Source: Streptomyces sp. NBC_00223
GTDB taxonomy: Bacteria; Actinomycetota; Actinomycetes; Streptomycetales; Streptomycetaceae
NCBI RefSeq assembly: GCF_036199905.1
Contig: NZ_CP108109.1
Coordinates: 5,083,501 to 5,147,500, forward strand
DNA: 64,000 nucleotides
Direction of reading: 5' to 3'
Positions 16,080 through 26,303 of this stretch are shown piece by piece. A program made the position numbers and the translations under genes. Each line of letters begins with the position of its first letter. The first letter of the stretch is position 1. The notes beneath the pieces were generated by a model that saw only the letters and a program-made list of their open reading frames with translations, was not told where the DNA came from and did not search any database.

Positions 16080-16259
16080 TTAGCGGCCGCGGGCTGCTCG
16101 TTCCGCCGCGAAGACGTCTTCCAGGCGGAAGAGCTGAGCCCTCCCCGCCCTGCCGGAGGCAACCAAGTGGCCCAGCTGAACCCACTTGCGGATCGTCGCC
16201 GGAGCCACCCCGGCCTCCTGCGCGGCCAGCGGGCCGGGTATCAGGTTCCCCGCGTTCAT
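16080..16259 (-). CDS. Small helix-turn-helix (AlpA/excisionase-like) protein
   Basis: 59 residues from ATG (MNAGNLIPGPLAAQEAGVA); an upstream in-frame ATG would add 14. The segment PLAAQEAGVAPATIRKWVQL followed by GHLVASGRAGRAQLFRLEDV is a MerR-type winged HTH as found in AlpA and phage excisionases: HTH, then a wing and an LEDV helix. It probably binds DNA as a dimer. With the Cys-rich and WhiB-like genes upstream it forms a minus-strand regulatory group of the island. No integrase is present, so a transcriptional role is more likely than excision. Confidence 0.75.
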   Translation of the reverse strand: MNAGNLIPGPLAAQEAGVAPATIRKWVQLGHLVASGRAGRAQLFRLEDVFAAERAARGR

Positions 16260-16350
16260 GGGCGTTCGCCTTCCTGCGGGCCCGGTGCCGTCACCGGGCA
16301 CAAGACGTCACAGCACCGGCCGACCGCCGGGCCGGTCACGGCCCCCGCGC

Positions 16351-17079
16351 TCACCGGGGCTCCGCCCCGGACCGCGGGGCCGCGTCCAGCGCGGACGCGA
16401 ACTCCGCCGCGCGGCCGGCGCCCAGCGCCACCGCGTCCCACTCCCCCTCCGCCCACACATGCCGATACGCCGGATCGTCCCGGCACCCGCACTCCGAATC
16501 CCCGCACCTGCACGCCGGGTTGACGCACAGCACCGCCCGCCGCGCGGGAAACGCCCGCAACGACACGGAGTCGCACCAGGGGCACCGCCCGGAGACCCGT
16601 ACGACCTGCTCCGTATCGCCCAGTTCACGCCCGCAGCGGCGGGCCATCCGGCGGGTCTCGTCACGGACATGCCGAGCCAGTACGGGATCGGCGGCCACCG
16701 CGTCGAGCCGGGCGGCCAGCCGCCGGAGCCGTTCGGGAACGCCTGCCCTGCGCGGCGCCGGGAGGCCGAGCTTGGCGTGCACGGCCTCCTCCAGTTCCAC
16801 GACGCCGTCGGTGATGTCGCGGATCGTGTCGGAGATGTGCAGCCGTATCGGGGCCGCGCTCCAGCCGGGAACGGCGAGCCCGTGCCGCTGTTCGACCAGC
16901 AGCGCGTCATCCCGCTCCCGCCGGAGGCGTTCCGCCAGGCCGTCGGGGGGTACGCGCGGACCGGCGGGACGTTCGACGGGTGCGCCGCGACCGGGCGCCA
17001 ACTCCTCTCCAAGCTCGGGGAATTGGCGGACGAGCAGCGCGATCCACAGCGCTGCGTCCCGTACGAGAGTGTCAGACAC
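16351..17079 (-). CDS. Unknown Cys-rich (zinc-ribbon-like) protein of the regulatory group
   Basis: 242 residues starting at the GTG of VSDTLVRDAALWIALLVRQF, chosen because GGAAGGA lies 7-8 nt upstream. The N-terminal ~170 residues are helical; the C-terminal part has a Cys cluster beginning CPWCDSVSLRAF and continuing CVNPACRCGDSECGC, suggesting one or two zinc sites. I do not recognise a named family, though similar proteins occur in Streptomyces prophages and integrated elements (general impression). It overlaps the WhiB-like gene by 8 nt, so the two are co-translated. Possibly a nucleic-acid-binding regulator. Confidence 0.65.
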   Translation of the reverse strand: MSDTLVRDAALWIALLVRQFPELGEELAPGRGAPVERPAGPRVPPDGLAERLRRERDDALLVEQRHGLAVPGWSAAPIRLHISDTIRDITDGVVELEEAVHAKLGLPAPRRAGVPERLRRLAARLDAVAADPVLARHVRDETRRMARRCGRELGDTEQVVRVSGRCPWCDSVSLRAFPARRAVLCVNPACRCGDSECGCRDDPAYRHVWAEGEWDAVALGAGRAAEFASALDAAPRSGAEPR

Positions 17080-17545
17080 GGGTGTTCCTTCCGGTGAATA
17101 CGGCGGAGGCGCGGGCGGAGGGCGAGGTCGGGCCCGGCCTCGACGCCAACCCCGGGGCCGGCCCCACGGCCGCGTCCGCACCCGCGGGAGCCGCGGAAAC
17201 CCCGGCCACGGCCCGGCCGTTGCGCCAAAGGCGCCCCGCGCAGACGCCGTCGAACCAGGAGCCGGCCGGCGCGACCGTCTCCTCGCACTGCCGCCGTACC
17301 GTGCACACCGCGCAGGCCCGCAGGGCGGGTGCCGCGTCGGCCGCGCGCCGGGCGAAGACCGCCTGCGCGGGCAGCCCCACGCACGCGGCGGCCGTTCGCC
17401 AAGCCCCGCGGGGCCCGTCGCCGTCGTCGGCCCCCCGACCCCGGGAACGGGCGTCGGCCCCGGTGTCGGGGGCGGCGCGGGCGGCGGCGTCCGTGTCCGC
17501 GTCAGCGGAAGCCGTAGCGGATGAAGAGGGAGAAGGCAGGGGCAT
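17072..17545 (-). CDS. WhiB-like iron-sulfur protein (phage type)
   Basis: 157 residues from the ATG preceded by GGAGG; an in-frame ATG 51 nt upstream is less likely. Four cysteines in the arrangement C55-x22-C78-x2-C81-x5-C87 (CAVCTVRRQC) fit the [4Fe-4S] site of Wbl proteins. The following turn reads GVCAGRLW instead of the usual G-V/I-W-G-G, and the flanks are long Ala/Gly/Pro/Asp-rich disordered arms. Wbl proteins act with sigma factors in actinobacteria and are also carried by actinophages. The first gene of the minus-strand regulatory group, it is divergent from the XRE gene with shared operator-like sites between them. Confidence 0.75.
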   Translation of the reverse strand: MPLPSPSSSATASADADTDAAARAAPDTGADARSRGRGADDGDGPRGAWRTAAACVGLPAQAVFARRAADAAPALRACAVCTVRRQCEETVAPAGSWFDGVCAGRLWRNGRAVAGVSAAPAGADAAVGPAPGLASRPGPTSPSARASAVFTGRNTRV

Positions 17546-17610
17546 GGAGCCTCCGGAAGGTCCGCGGATCGATGAAGCACGGAGGAGAGCCCCCACACGC
17601 TCGCATGATG

Positions 17611-17705
17611 CGTGCGAGCGCGCAACTAATACAGGAGGGTTGAGCGCCCGCCGCGGATTCCGGTTGCGTGCGCGGATGCACGTAATTCCGTGCGCGCAAG
17701 CGCGC
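17611..17705. promoter_or_regulatory. Divergent regulatory region with three operator-like sites
   Basis: Between the WhiB-like and XRE genes lie three related sites: 17611-17627 (complement AGTTGCGCGCTCGCACG), 17664-17682 (TTGCGTGCGCGGATGCACG) and 17688-17705 (CCGTGCGCGCAAGCGCGC). Each has the half-site CGTGC/GCACG. The first matches the tail-promoter site at 14941-14957 in 15 of 17 positions. TAAGCT at 17706-17711 could be a -10 for the XRE gene. Autoregulation by the XRE protein is the simplest reading but is inferred. Confidence 0.55.
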
Positions 17706-17737
17706 TAAGCTGTATGCCCCTGGGAGGGAGCAGGCGC

Positions 17738-18229
17738 ATGACCACTCATGAACTGGACGCCTTCGCGAGCTGGGTCGAGGACCTGATGCGTCGGCGTGGC
17801 TACGACATCGACAGCCCGCGCGGCGGCGGAAAATCGCGGATCGCGGACGAGGCCGGTGTGCACCGGGCCGCCGTGACCCGGCTGCTGCAACGGCAGAGCA
17901 TGCCGGATCTGGAGACGACCAGACGGCTGGCCCGGGTACTCGGCGTGCCGGTCCGCGACATGCTCATCCGCTCCGGCCGGCTCACCGCGGAAGAGCTTCC
18001 GCTACCGGTGGCGACCGCGGGTTCCGCCGCGGCGACCGTGGCCGCGGAACTCGACGTCGACAGTCCCCCGACCCTGGAGGAGCTGGCCGAGGTGCTGGGC
18101 GTGCCGGCCGACCGGCGGGACATGTTCGTCAAGGTGGTCGGGCAGTTCCTGCCCGGCGAGGCCGACGGGCTGCCGGCCGGGGCGGAGGGCGCGGCCTCGG
18201 GCGGCACGTCCCCGGTCGTCTCGGACTGA
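17738..18229 (+). CDS. XRE-family transcriptional regulator
   Basis: 163 residues from the ATG of MTTHELDAFASWVEDLM, with GGGAGGGAG 7 nt upstream. Residues ~30-85 form a Cro/C1-type HTH (SRIADEAGVHRAAVTRLLQR, then DLETTRRLARVLGVPVRDML). The C-terminal ~80 residues contain a helical PTLEELAEVLGVPADRRDMF segment and a Gly-rich tail. It is divergent from the WhiB-like gene and next to repeated operator-like motifs, the layout of a phage-type repressor. It may hold the tail island silent. There is no visible autoproteolysis motif, so induction by RecA-type cleavage is not supported. Confidence 0.82.
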   Translation: MTTHELDAFASWVEDLMRRRGYDIDSPRGGGKSRIADEAGVHRAAVTRLLQRQSMPDLETTRRLARVLGVPVRDMLIRSGRLTAEELPLPVATAGSAAATVAAELDVDSPPTLEELAEVLGVPADRRDMFVKVVGQFLPGEADGLPAGAEGAASGGTSPVVSD

Positions 18230-18299
18230 GCGGCCCGCGCGAAGCCCCCTCGCACCCGGACGCCGGGCAGCTCGGTGAGCACCTGGGCGTACGTACGTT

Positions 18300-18342
18300 G
18301 CGAAGGCCCCGAAGGCCCCGCGCCCGGACGCCGGGCCTTCGC
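18300..18342 (+). terminator. Terminator candidate after the XRE gene
   Basis: GCGAAGGCCC (18300-18309) pairs perfectly with GGGCCTTCGC (18333-18342); a second GAAGGCCCC at 18311 can replace the left arm. It closes the island side before the DUF1707 gene. The remaining ~150 nt to that gene show only C-rich low-complexity sequence. Confidence 0.6.
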
Positions 18343-18497
18343 ACCCGTCACACCCGACCCGCGCGCACCCGCACCCCGGCCCGTACCCCGACCCGCGCCC
18401 CCGCGTGCCCCCGTACGCCGCCCCCGCCACCCCCCTTCCGTACCAGCCCTGTCACAGCAGCCGCGTCCCCGCGCCACGGCGCCCGCCGTACGGCACC

Positions 18498-18983
18498 ATG
18501 GGGAACATGCTGGCCGGGGACGCGGATCGGGAGCGGGCGGTGAACGTCCTCAAGGACGCCTTCATGGACGGCCGCCTCAAGCAGGAGGAGTACGAGGAGC
18601 GGGTCGGCCATGCCTACCTGGCCCGTACGTACGGCGAGCTGGACCGGATCACCGCCGACATCCCGCACCCGGTGCCTGCCCGGCCCCAGGTGCCGCCGAC
18701 CTTCCGGCCGTACCCGCCGCCGTACGGCCGCCCGCTGCCGCCCGGCACCAACAGCAACGCGATCGCCTCCCTGGTGTGCGGACTGCTCGGCACCATGACC
18801 GGGGTCACGGCGGTCCCGGCGATCGTGCTCGGGCACGTGGCCCGGCGGCAGATCCGCGAGTCGGGCCAGGAGGGGGAGGGCCTGGCGACGGCCGGACTGG
18901 TGCTCGGGTACCTGGTCGGCGCGGGCATGCTGCTGCTGGTGATCGGTGTGATCGCGGCGGTCATGGCCTCGTCCGGCGGGTGA
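18498..18983 (+). CDS. DUF1707 / DUF4190 membrane protein
   Basis: 161 residues from the first ATG near the domain; GTG at 18405 would add a Pro-rich 31-residue leader, and no clear ribosome binding site decides between them. Residues ~3-50 are a DUF1707 domain (AGDADRERAVNVLKDAFMDG, LKQEEYEERVGHAY). A Pro/Tyr-rich linker follows, then a DUF4190 domain with two membrane segments (NSNAIASLVCGLLGTMTGVT and TAGLVLGYLVGAGMLLLVIG). DUF1707 proteins are abundant, poorly understood Streptomyces membrane proteins. It sits directly before rpsL and is probably the first host gene after the island. Confidence 0.78.
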   Translation: MGNMLAGDADRERAVNVLKDAFMDGRLKQEEYEERVGHAYLARTYGELDRITADIPHPVPARPQVPPTFRPYPPPYGRPLPPGTNSNAIASLVCGLLGTMTGVTAVPAIVLGHVARRQIRESGQEGEGLATAGLVLGYLVGAGMLLLVIGVIAAVMASSGG

Positions 18984-19017
18984 GACGCCGGGCGTGTCCA
19001 GCCCGTCTGCATTTGTT

Positions 19018-19046
19018 TTGACCGCGACCGATGCGGTAGGTACGCT
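19018..19046 (+). promoter_or_regulatory. Promoter of the rpsL-rpsG-fusA(-tuf) operon
   Basis: TTGACC (19018-19023), 17-nt spacer, TACGCT (19041-19046): a good match to the principal sigma factor consensus. It implies a leader of about 185 nt before rpsL containing the conserved hairpin described separately. Confidence 0.72.
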
Positions 19047-19164
19047 CTGACCTTGTGCCTGGGGTGTGCCCGGGTTCTTGCGCGTGCCATGCGACCGTGC
19101 GGGGACACCGAGGCCGCGACACCCGCCAAACGCACCTTTCCGTTCCCGCGGATACGTGCGGGGT

Positions 19165-19192
19165 GCGCGACACACCCGACCGCGTGGGTCGG
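19165..19192 (+). promoter_or_regulatory. Conserved leader hairpin element upstream of rpsL
   Basis: These 28 nt (GCGCGACACACCCGACC then GCGTGGGTCGG) are identical to 34279-34306 in the rpsJ leader. The core CCCGACC-5-GGTCGG(G/T) forms a 6-7 bp stem-loop. Both copies lie 48-76 nt upstream of the first ribosomal gene of their operon, suggesting a shared RNA or DNA signal for coordinate control. Confidence 0.65.
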
Positions 19193-19240
19193 TCCCCAGG
19201 TTAGATGTATCGAGATCGGCACACAGAAACCGGAGAAACG

Positions 19241-19612
<372 letters not shown>

Positions 19613-19614
19613 GA

Positions 19615-20085
19615 ATGCCTCGTAAGGGCCCCGCCCCGAAGCGCCCGGTCATCATCGACCCGGTTTACGGCTCCCCGCTGGTGACGTCTCTCGTCAACAA
19701 GATCCTCCTGCACGGCAAGCGCTCCACCGCCGAGCGCATCGTGTACGGCGCGCTCGAGGGCCTTCGTGAGAAGGCCGGCGCCGACCCGGTGATCACGCTG
19801 AAGCGCGCGCTGGAGAACATCAAGCCGACCCTTGAGGTCAAGTCCCGCCGCGTCGGCGGCGCGACCTACCAGGTGCCGGTCGAGGTCCGTCCGGGCCGTC
19901 AGAACACGCTGGCGCTGCGCTGGCTCGTCGGTTACTCCCGCGCCCGTCGTGAGAAGACCATGACCGAGCGCCTGATGAACGAGATCCTCGACGCCAGCAA
20001 TGGCCTCGGCGCCTCTGTGAAGCGCCGCGAGGACACGCACAAGATGGCCGAGTCCAACAAGGCCTTCGCGCACTACCGCTGGTAG
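19615..20085 (+). CDS. rpsG: 30S ribosomal protein S7
   Basis: 156 residues, normal length; starts MPRKGPAPKRPVIIDPVYGS two nt after the rpsL stop, so the two are translated together. The conserved RVGGATYQVPVEVRP loop and basic RRREDTHKMAESNKAFAHYRW end are present. S7 nucleates assembly of the 3' domain of 16S rRNA and binds the E-site tRNA. In E. coli S7 represses the str operon from the rpsL-rpsG spacer; a 2-nt spacer here rules out that site. Confidence 0.98.
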   Translation: MPRKGPAPKRPVIIDPVYGSPLVTSLVNKILLHGKRSTAERIVYGALEGLREKAGADPVITLKRALENIKPTLEVKSRRVGGATYQVPVEVRPGRQNTLALRWLVGYSRARREKTMTERLMNEILDASNGLGASVKRREDTHKMAESNKAFAHYRW

Positions 20086-20123
20086 TCACCACCCCCATCG
20101 AAACCGAGAGAAGACTGAGCCAC

Positions 20124-22253
<2,130 letters not shown>

Positions 22254-22403
22254 CACTCCGCCGCTCACCCCGTAGGCTTGACAGCAGGCTTCGGGGCATT
22301 CCGCCGCAATCGCGGCGGATTGCCCCGGCAGTCCGCATTCCAGCAAAGATCACCTGGCGCCGATGAAGCAAGGCGTACAGATCCACTCCCCAGGAGGACC
22401 CCA

Positions 22404-23597
22404 GTGGCGAAGGCGAAGTTCGAGCGGACTAAGCCGCACGTCAACATCGGCACCATCGGTCACATCGACCACGGTAAGACGACCCTTACCGCGGCGATCA
22501 CCAAGGTGCTGCATGACGCGTACCCGGACCTGAACGAGGCCTCGGCCTTCGACCAGATCGACAAGGCTCCTGAGGAGCGCCAGCGCGGTATCACCATCTC
22601 CATCGCGCACGTCGAGTACCAGACCGAGTCGCGTCACTACGCCCACGTCGACTGCCCCGGTCACGCGGACTACATCAAGAACATGATCACCGGTGCCGCG
22701 CAGATGGACGGCGCGATCCTGGTGGTCGCCGCGACCGACGGCCCGATGCCGCAGACCAAGGAGCACGTGCTCCTGGCCCGCCAGGTCGGCGTGCCGTACA
22801 TCGTCGTCGCCCTGAACAAGGCCGACATGGTGGACGACGAGGAGATCCTGGAGCTCGTCGAGCTCGAGGTCCGCGAGCTGCTCTCCGAGTACGAGTTCCC
22901 GGGCGACGACCTGCCGGTCGTGCGTGTCTCCGCGCTGAAGGCGCTCGAGGGCGACAAGGAGTGGGGCGAGAAGCTCCTCGGCCTCATGGCGGCCGTGGAC
23001 GAGGCCATCCCCACCCCGGCGCGTGACGTCGAGAAGCCGTTCCTGATGCCGATCGAGGACGTCTTCACGATCACCGGTCGTGGCACGGTCGTCACCGGCC
23101 GTATCGAGCGCGGTGTGCTGAAGGTCAACGAGACCGTCGACATCATCGGCATCAAGCAGGACAAGACCTCGACGACCGTCACCGGTATCGAGATGTTCCG
23201 CAAGCTGCTCGACGAGGGTCAGGCCGGTGAGAACGTCGGTCTGCTGCTCCGCGGCATCAAGCGCGAGGACGTCGAGCGCGGCCAGGTCATCATCAAGCCG
23301 GGTACGGTCACGCCGCACACCGAGTTCGAGGCCCAGGCGTACATCCTGTCGAAGGACGAGGGTGGCCGTCACACGCCGTTCTTCAACAACTACCGCCCGC
23401 AGTTCTACTTCCGTACCACGGACGTGACCGGCGTGGTGACCCTCCCCGAGGGCACCGAGATGGTCATGCCGGGCGACAACACCGCCATGACGGTCTCGCT
23501 GATTCAGCCGGTCGCCATGGAGGAGGGCCTGAAGTTCGCCATCCGTGAGGGTGGTCGCACCGTGGGTGCGGGTCAGGTCACGAAGATCAACAAGTAG
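22404..23597 (+). CDS. tuf: Elongation factor Tu
   Basis: 397 residues from GTG (VAKAKFERTKPHVNIGTIGH), with AGGAGG seven nt upstream; an in-frame ATG 126 nt upstream is not used. G1 GHIDHGKTTL, G3 DCPGHADY and G4 NKAD are intact. It delivers aminoacyl-tRNA to the A site as a GTP complex. The 150-nt gap after fusA includes the hairpin-like CCGCCGCAATCGCGGCGG region (22300-22318), where tuf may also be started or processed. A terminator follows. Confidence 0.98.
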   Translation: MAKAKFERTKPHVNIGTIGHIDHGKTTLTAAITKVLHDAYPDLNEASAFDQIDKAPEERQRGITISIAHVEYQTESRHYAHVDCPGHADYIKNMITGAAQMDGAILVVAATDGPMPQTKEHVLLARQVGVPYIVVALNKADMVDDEEILELVELEVRELLSEYEFPGDDLPVVRVSALKALEGDKEWGEKLLGLMAAVDEAIPTPARDVEKPFLMPIEDVFTITGRGTVVTGRIERGVLKVNETVDIIGIKQDKTSTTVTGIEMFRKLLDEGQAGENVGLLLRGIKREDVERGQVIIKPGTVTPHTEFEAQAYILSKDEGGRHTPFFNNYRPQFYFRTTDVTGVVTLPEGTEMVMPGDNTAMTVSLIQPVAMEEGLKFAIREGGRTVGAGQVTKINK

Positions 23598-23626
23598 CGC
23601 TTGCCGCTTGGCTTTGCGTTGACGGG

Positions 23627-23659
23627 GTGCCCCGTGTCGTTTCCCACGACGCGGGGCAC
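23627..23659 (+). terminator. Terminator after tuf
   Basis: Stem of 14 bp with one G-U pair: GTGCCCCGTGTCGT / ACGACGCGGGGCAC, loop TTCCC, followed by TTGCGTTG. It ends the str operon 30 nt after the tuf stop. Confidence 0.85.
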
Positions 23660-23711
23660 TTGCGTTGTGCCCCAAAGGGGCGCTGGGGGTACCCCCGGGC
23701 GAAGCCTGGGG

Positions 23712-23828
23712 GAGGAACTGCGCGACCAGCCACGATGTGGCTGCGCCGGGCCGCTTGCCCAGCCCCTTGCGGTGGGTTCCGGCCCACCGGGCCGGTGGTG
23801 GGTTGCTCGCGCAGTTCCTCGCGCCCCT
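23712..23828. repeat. Extragenic palindromic repeat element, full copy
   Basis: GAGGAACTGCGCGA (23712-23725) and its exact inverse TCGCGCAGTTCCTC (23807-23820) flank a GC-rich centre; outside them are GGGGCGC / GCGCCCC arms. The right half (38 nt, 23791-23828) recurs with one mismatch at 50771-50808 after rpoA. From experience such sequences recur in Streptomyces intergenic regions; here it lies between tuf and a convergent ABC permease. Confidence 0.65.
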
Positions 23829-23850
23829 GGAGGGGCGCTGCCCCTTGGCC

Positions 23851-25572
23851 CTAGCGGGGGCGTATGAGCTTCGTCGCGGAGCGGGAGGTCAGGACGAGGA
23901 GGGCGCCCGTGAGGGCGAGGGACATGAGGACCGCGCGCGCCGCCGTCTCCGCGTTCAGGCCCGGCGCCAGGACCAGGCCCAGACCCGTCACCGCGACCAG
24001 CGGCCCCGCCGCGTACCACGCGACGAAGAGCAACGGCCCCGGCCCACCCATCGGCGAACTCCCGCCCATGAACATCAACTGCGTGCGGGCCGGCCCGCGA
24101 CACGCCCCGAACAGCGACGCCGCCGTGAACGGCAACGCGCACACCGGCATCACCAGCAGCGCCCACCGCGCCCCCGGCCCCGTCCCCGCCACCGCGTACG
24201 GCACCGCCGCCACCAGGCCGAGCGCAGCGCCCAGCACGGCCGGCACCACGCCGTGCTGAAGCATCAGCGTGCTGAAGCGGAACGGCGACCAGGCCGCCCG
24301 CCGTACGTCGTCCGTCTCCAGCCGGGCCGGTTCCGCGAGCGTCCCGACCGCGAAGTACCCGAGCAGCAGGCCGACCACCAGGCCCACCCCCCGCCGCTCC
24401 CCGCCGAGGTCCGCGCCGGCCCCGGCGACCGTGGCCGCGCACGCCGCCCACACGGACGCCCGGCCCAGCCGTCCCGGCGTCCGCAGCAGCGTCAGCAGAT
24501 CCCGCCAGACGACCACCAGATAGCGGCCGTACCTCCCGCGCGGCGGCGGCAGCCGCAGGGCCCTGACCGGCTCGCCGCCCCCGGCCTCGGCCATCGCCAG
24601 CTTCGCCGCGCGCAGTTCCATCGACCACATCACCGACGAGACCGTGGTCGCGGTCGCCGCCCTGGCCCGCAGCTGCGAGGTCGGCACCCGGCCCGCGTCC
24701 CGGTGGGCCTGGAACACGGCGGCGGCCGTCGCCGCCACCAGCAGCGCCACCGCGGCCGGCCAGCCCGGCACATGGCCGCCGGTCGCCCGTACCACCGGCT
24801 GGGCCGCCCAGCCCCACGGGCCCGACCACAGCTCCACCCACTCCAGCGCCCGCGCCCGGTGCCCGCCCCCGGCGAGCACGGTCTGCGCGATCAGCCCGCC
24901 CAGCGCGAGTACGGCCGGGGCCGTCCACCGCCGTACGGTCCTCGCGTACCGGGGCCGCCGCTCCACGGCCATGCCGAGCGCGACGGCCAGCAGGGGCAGG
25001 CACAGCGCCGCCGGGAGCACGGCGAACAGCGCGGCCCCGATCGGCGCGAGCCCGGTCACCCGCAGCACGACGGCCGCCGCGAGCCCCACCGCCACGGCCG
25101 GTACGAGGGCGAGCCAGGCCGACAGCCGGAACCAGGGCCGCAGCACCGCCGCCCGCCGTACCGGCTGCGCGAGCAGCCAGCCCACGGTCGGGCCGGGCAG
25201 CACCACCGGCCCGCGCCACAGCGCGTCGCGGGCGGCGAGCACGGCCAGCGCCAGCGTCAGCGCGGTGAACAGCGCGGGCAGCCCGCGCTGGAGGTCCGCG
25301 CCGAAGCCGCCGTAGTCCGCGCCCTTCTCCAGCCCGCGCAGAAAGTGGACGGCGAGCCCGCTGCCGTACGCGAGACCGCCGAGCACCAGGCAGTAGAGCA
25401 GTACGGCCAGGTCACGGCCCTGCTGCCGCCGGTGGGAGCGGCGTTTGTCGCGCAGCCAGGCAAGCGTCTCGACCGTACGGTCGTCGTCCTCCTCGCTCCA
25501 GACTGCGTCCTCAGCGTCCTCGGTGGCTTCGGTGTCCTCGGCATCCGTCCCGGGGACGGCCTCGGCGGTCAC
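23851..25572 (-). CDS. ABC exporter membrane protein
   Basis: 573 residues from GTG (VTAEAVPGTDAEDTEATEDA), which overlaps the ATPase stop by 4 nt (GTGA). An acidic cytosolic N-terminus (~35 residues) is followed by a basic stretch and about ten hydrophobic segments (e.g. LAVLLYCLVLGGLAYGSGLA, LALVPAVAVGLAAAVVLRVT, WALLVMPVCALPFTAASLFG), with a long loop containing RGRYGRYLVVVWRDLLTLLR in the middle. The layout is that of an ABC-2-like full-length permease. Substrate unknown. Convergent with tuf; with its ATPase it forms a two-gene operon. Confidence 0.82.
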   Translation of the reverse strand: MTAEAVPGTDAEDTEATEDAEDAVWSEEDDDRTVETLAWLRDKRRSHRRQQGRDLAVLLYCLVLGGLAYGSGLAVHFLRGLEKGADYGGFGADLQRGLPALFTALTLALAVLAARDALWRGPVVLPGPTVGWLLAQPVRRAAVLRPWFRLSAWLALVPAVAVGLAAAVVLRVTGLAPIGAALFAVLPAALCLPLLAVALGMAVERRPRYARTVRRWTAPAVLALGGLIAQTVLAGGGHRARALEWVELWSGPWGWAAQPVVRATGGHVPGWPAAVALLVAATAAAVFQAHRDAGRVPTSQLRARAATATTVSSVMWSMELRAAKLAMAEAGGGEPVRALRLPPPRGRYGRYLVVVWRDLLTLLRTPGRLGRASVWAACAATVAGAGADLGGERRGVGLVVGLLLGYFAVGTLAEPARLETDDVRRAAWSPFRFSTLMLQHGVVPAVLGAALGLVAAVPYAVAGTGPGARWALLVMPVCALPFTAASLFGACRGPARTQLMFMGGSSPMGGPGPLLFVAWYAAGPLVAVTGLGLVLAPGLNAETAARAVLMSLALTGALLVLTSRSATKLIRPR

Positions 25573-26303
25573 GGGCGCAGGCCGAGCTGCCGCAGGACCG
25601 CCGCGGGGGAGCCCTCGGCGATCACCCGGCCGTCCTCCAGGGCGACCATCCGGTCGGCGACCTCCTCGGCGAGGTCGGCCTGGTGGGTGGCGATCAGTAC
25701 GGCCACGCCGTCCGCCTTCTCGGCGACCAGCAGTTCCGCCAGCCGCCGCCGGGCGTCCGGGTCGAGCCGCTGCTCGGGTTCGTCCAGCACCAGCAGGTCG
25801 CGGGGCCGGACCAGCGCGGCGGCCAGCAGCAGCGACTGGAGCTGGCCGGAGGAGAGCGAGCCGGGCAGCGCGTGCGCGTGGTCGCCGAGCCGGCGGTCGG
25901 CGAGCACCTGGTCGATCCAGGCGTGGGCGTCGTCCACCGCGTGGGCCACGGTGACCAGTTCGAGGTGCTCGCGGACGGTGAGGTCGGGGTAGCAGGCCAC
26001 GGTGTCGCCGACCACCGCGACCCGGGCCCGTACCTCCGGGTCGTCCTCGGAGACCGTACGGCCCGCGAAGAGCGCCTGGCCGCTGGTGGGCGCGTCCCGG
26101 CCGCTGGCGATCCGCAGCAGGGTGGACTTGCCCGAGCCGTTGTGCCCGAAGAGCGCGGTGCAGTGGCCCGCGGCCAGGCTGAGGTCCAGCGGGTGCAGCG
26201 CCTGCCGCTCGCCGTACTTCCGGCTGACCTTGCGCAGCCGCAGCAGCGCGCCGCCGCGCGGGTCGGCCGCCGCCACCGGTCCGGCTCCTGCCGTCCTCGT
26301 CAT
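25569..26303 (-). CDS. ABC transporter ATP-binding protein
   Basis: 244 residues. Walker A is GHNGSGKST (residues 53-61), the signature is LSSGQ (variant of LSGGQ), Walker B reads LLVLDEPEQRLD and the H-loop is ATHQADL. The Q-loop position reads VVGDTVACYPDLTV, without the usual Gln, which is a deviation worth noting. It energises the adjacent permease, probably for export. The start MTRTAGAGPVAAADPRGG lies at the beginning of a 330-nt divergent intergenic region. Confidence 0.88.
   Translation of the reverse strand: MTRTAGAGPVAAADPRGGALLRLRKVSRKYGERQALHPLDLSLAAGHCTALFGHNGSGKSTLLRIASGRDAPTSGQALFAGRTVSEDDPEVRARVAVVGDTVACYPDLTVREHLELVTVAHAVDDAHAWIDQVLADRRLGDHAHALPGSLSSGQLQSLLLAAALVRPRDLLVLDEPEQRLDPDARRRLAELLVAEKADGVAVLIATHQADLAEEVADRMVALEDGRVIAEGSPAAVLRQLGLRP

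Noticed and set aside
15122..17524. Very long plus-strand open frame (~800 codons) and several long minus-strand frames across the repeat array and regulators
   Set aside because: GC-rich DNA with few stop codons; translations are Arg/Pro/Ala/Gly-rich with no domain pattern, and they overlap genes with clear motifs on the other strand.
563..18229. Contractile injection system (eCIS, Photorhabdus-type) interpretation
   Set aside because: No sheath, baseplate wedge, spike/VgrG or AAA ATPase gene is visible; the tail proteins are of the non-contractile siphophage type.
563..18229. Complete inducible prophage
   Set aside because: No integrase, terminase, portal, protease, capsid, connector or replication gene, and I found no att-like flanking duplication.
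18405..18497. Pro-rich N-terminal extension of the DUF1707 protein from an upstream GTG
   Set aside because: No ribosome binding site and the extension is low-complexity; the core domain starts at the later ATG. Not excluded.
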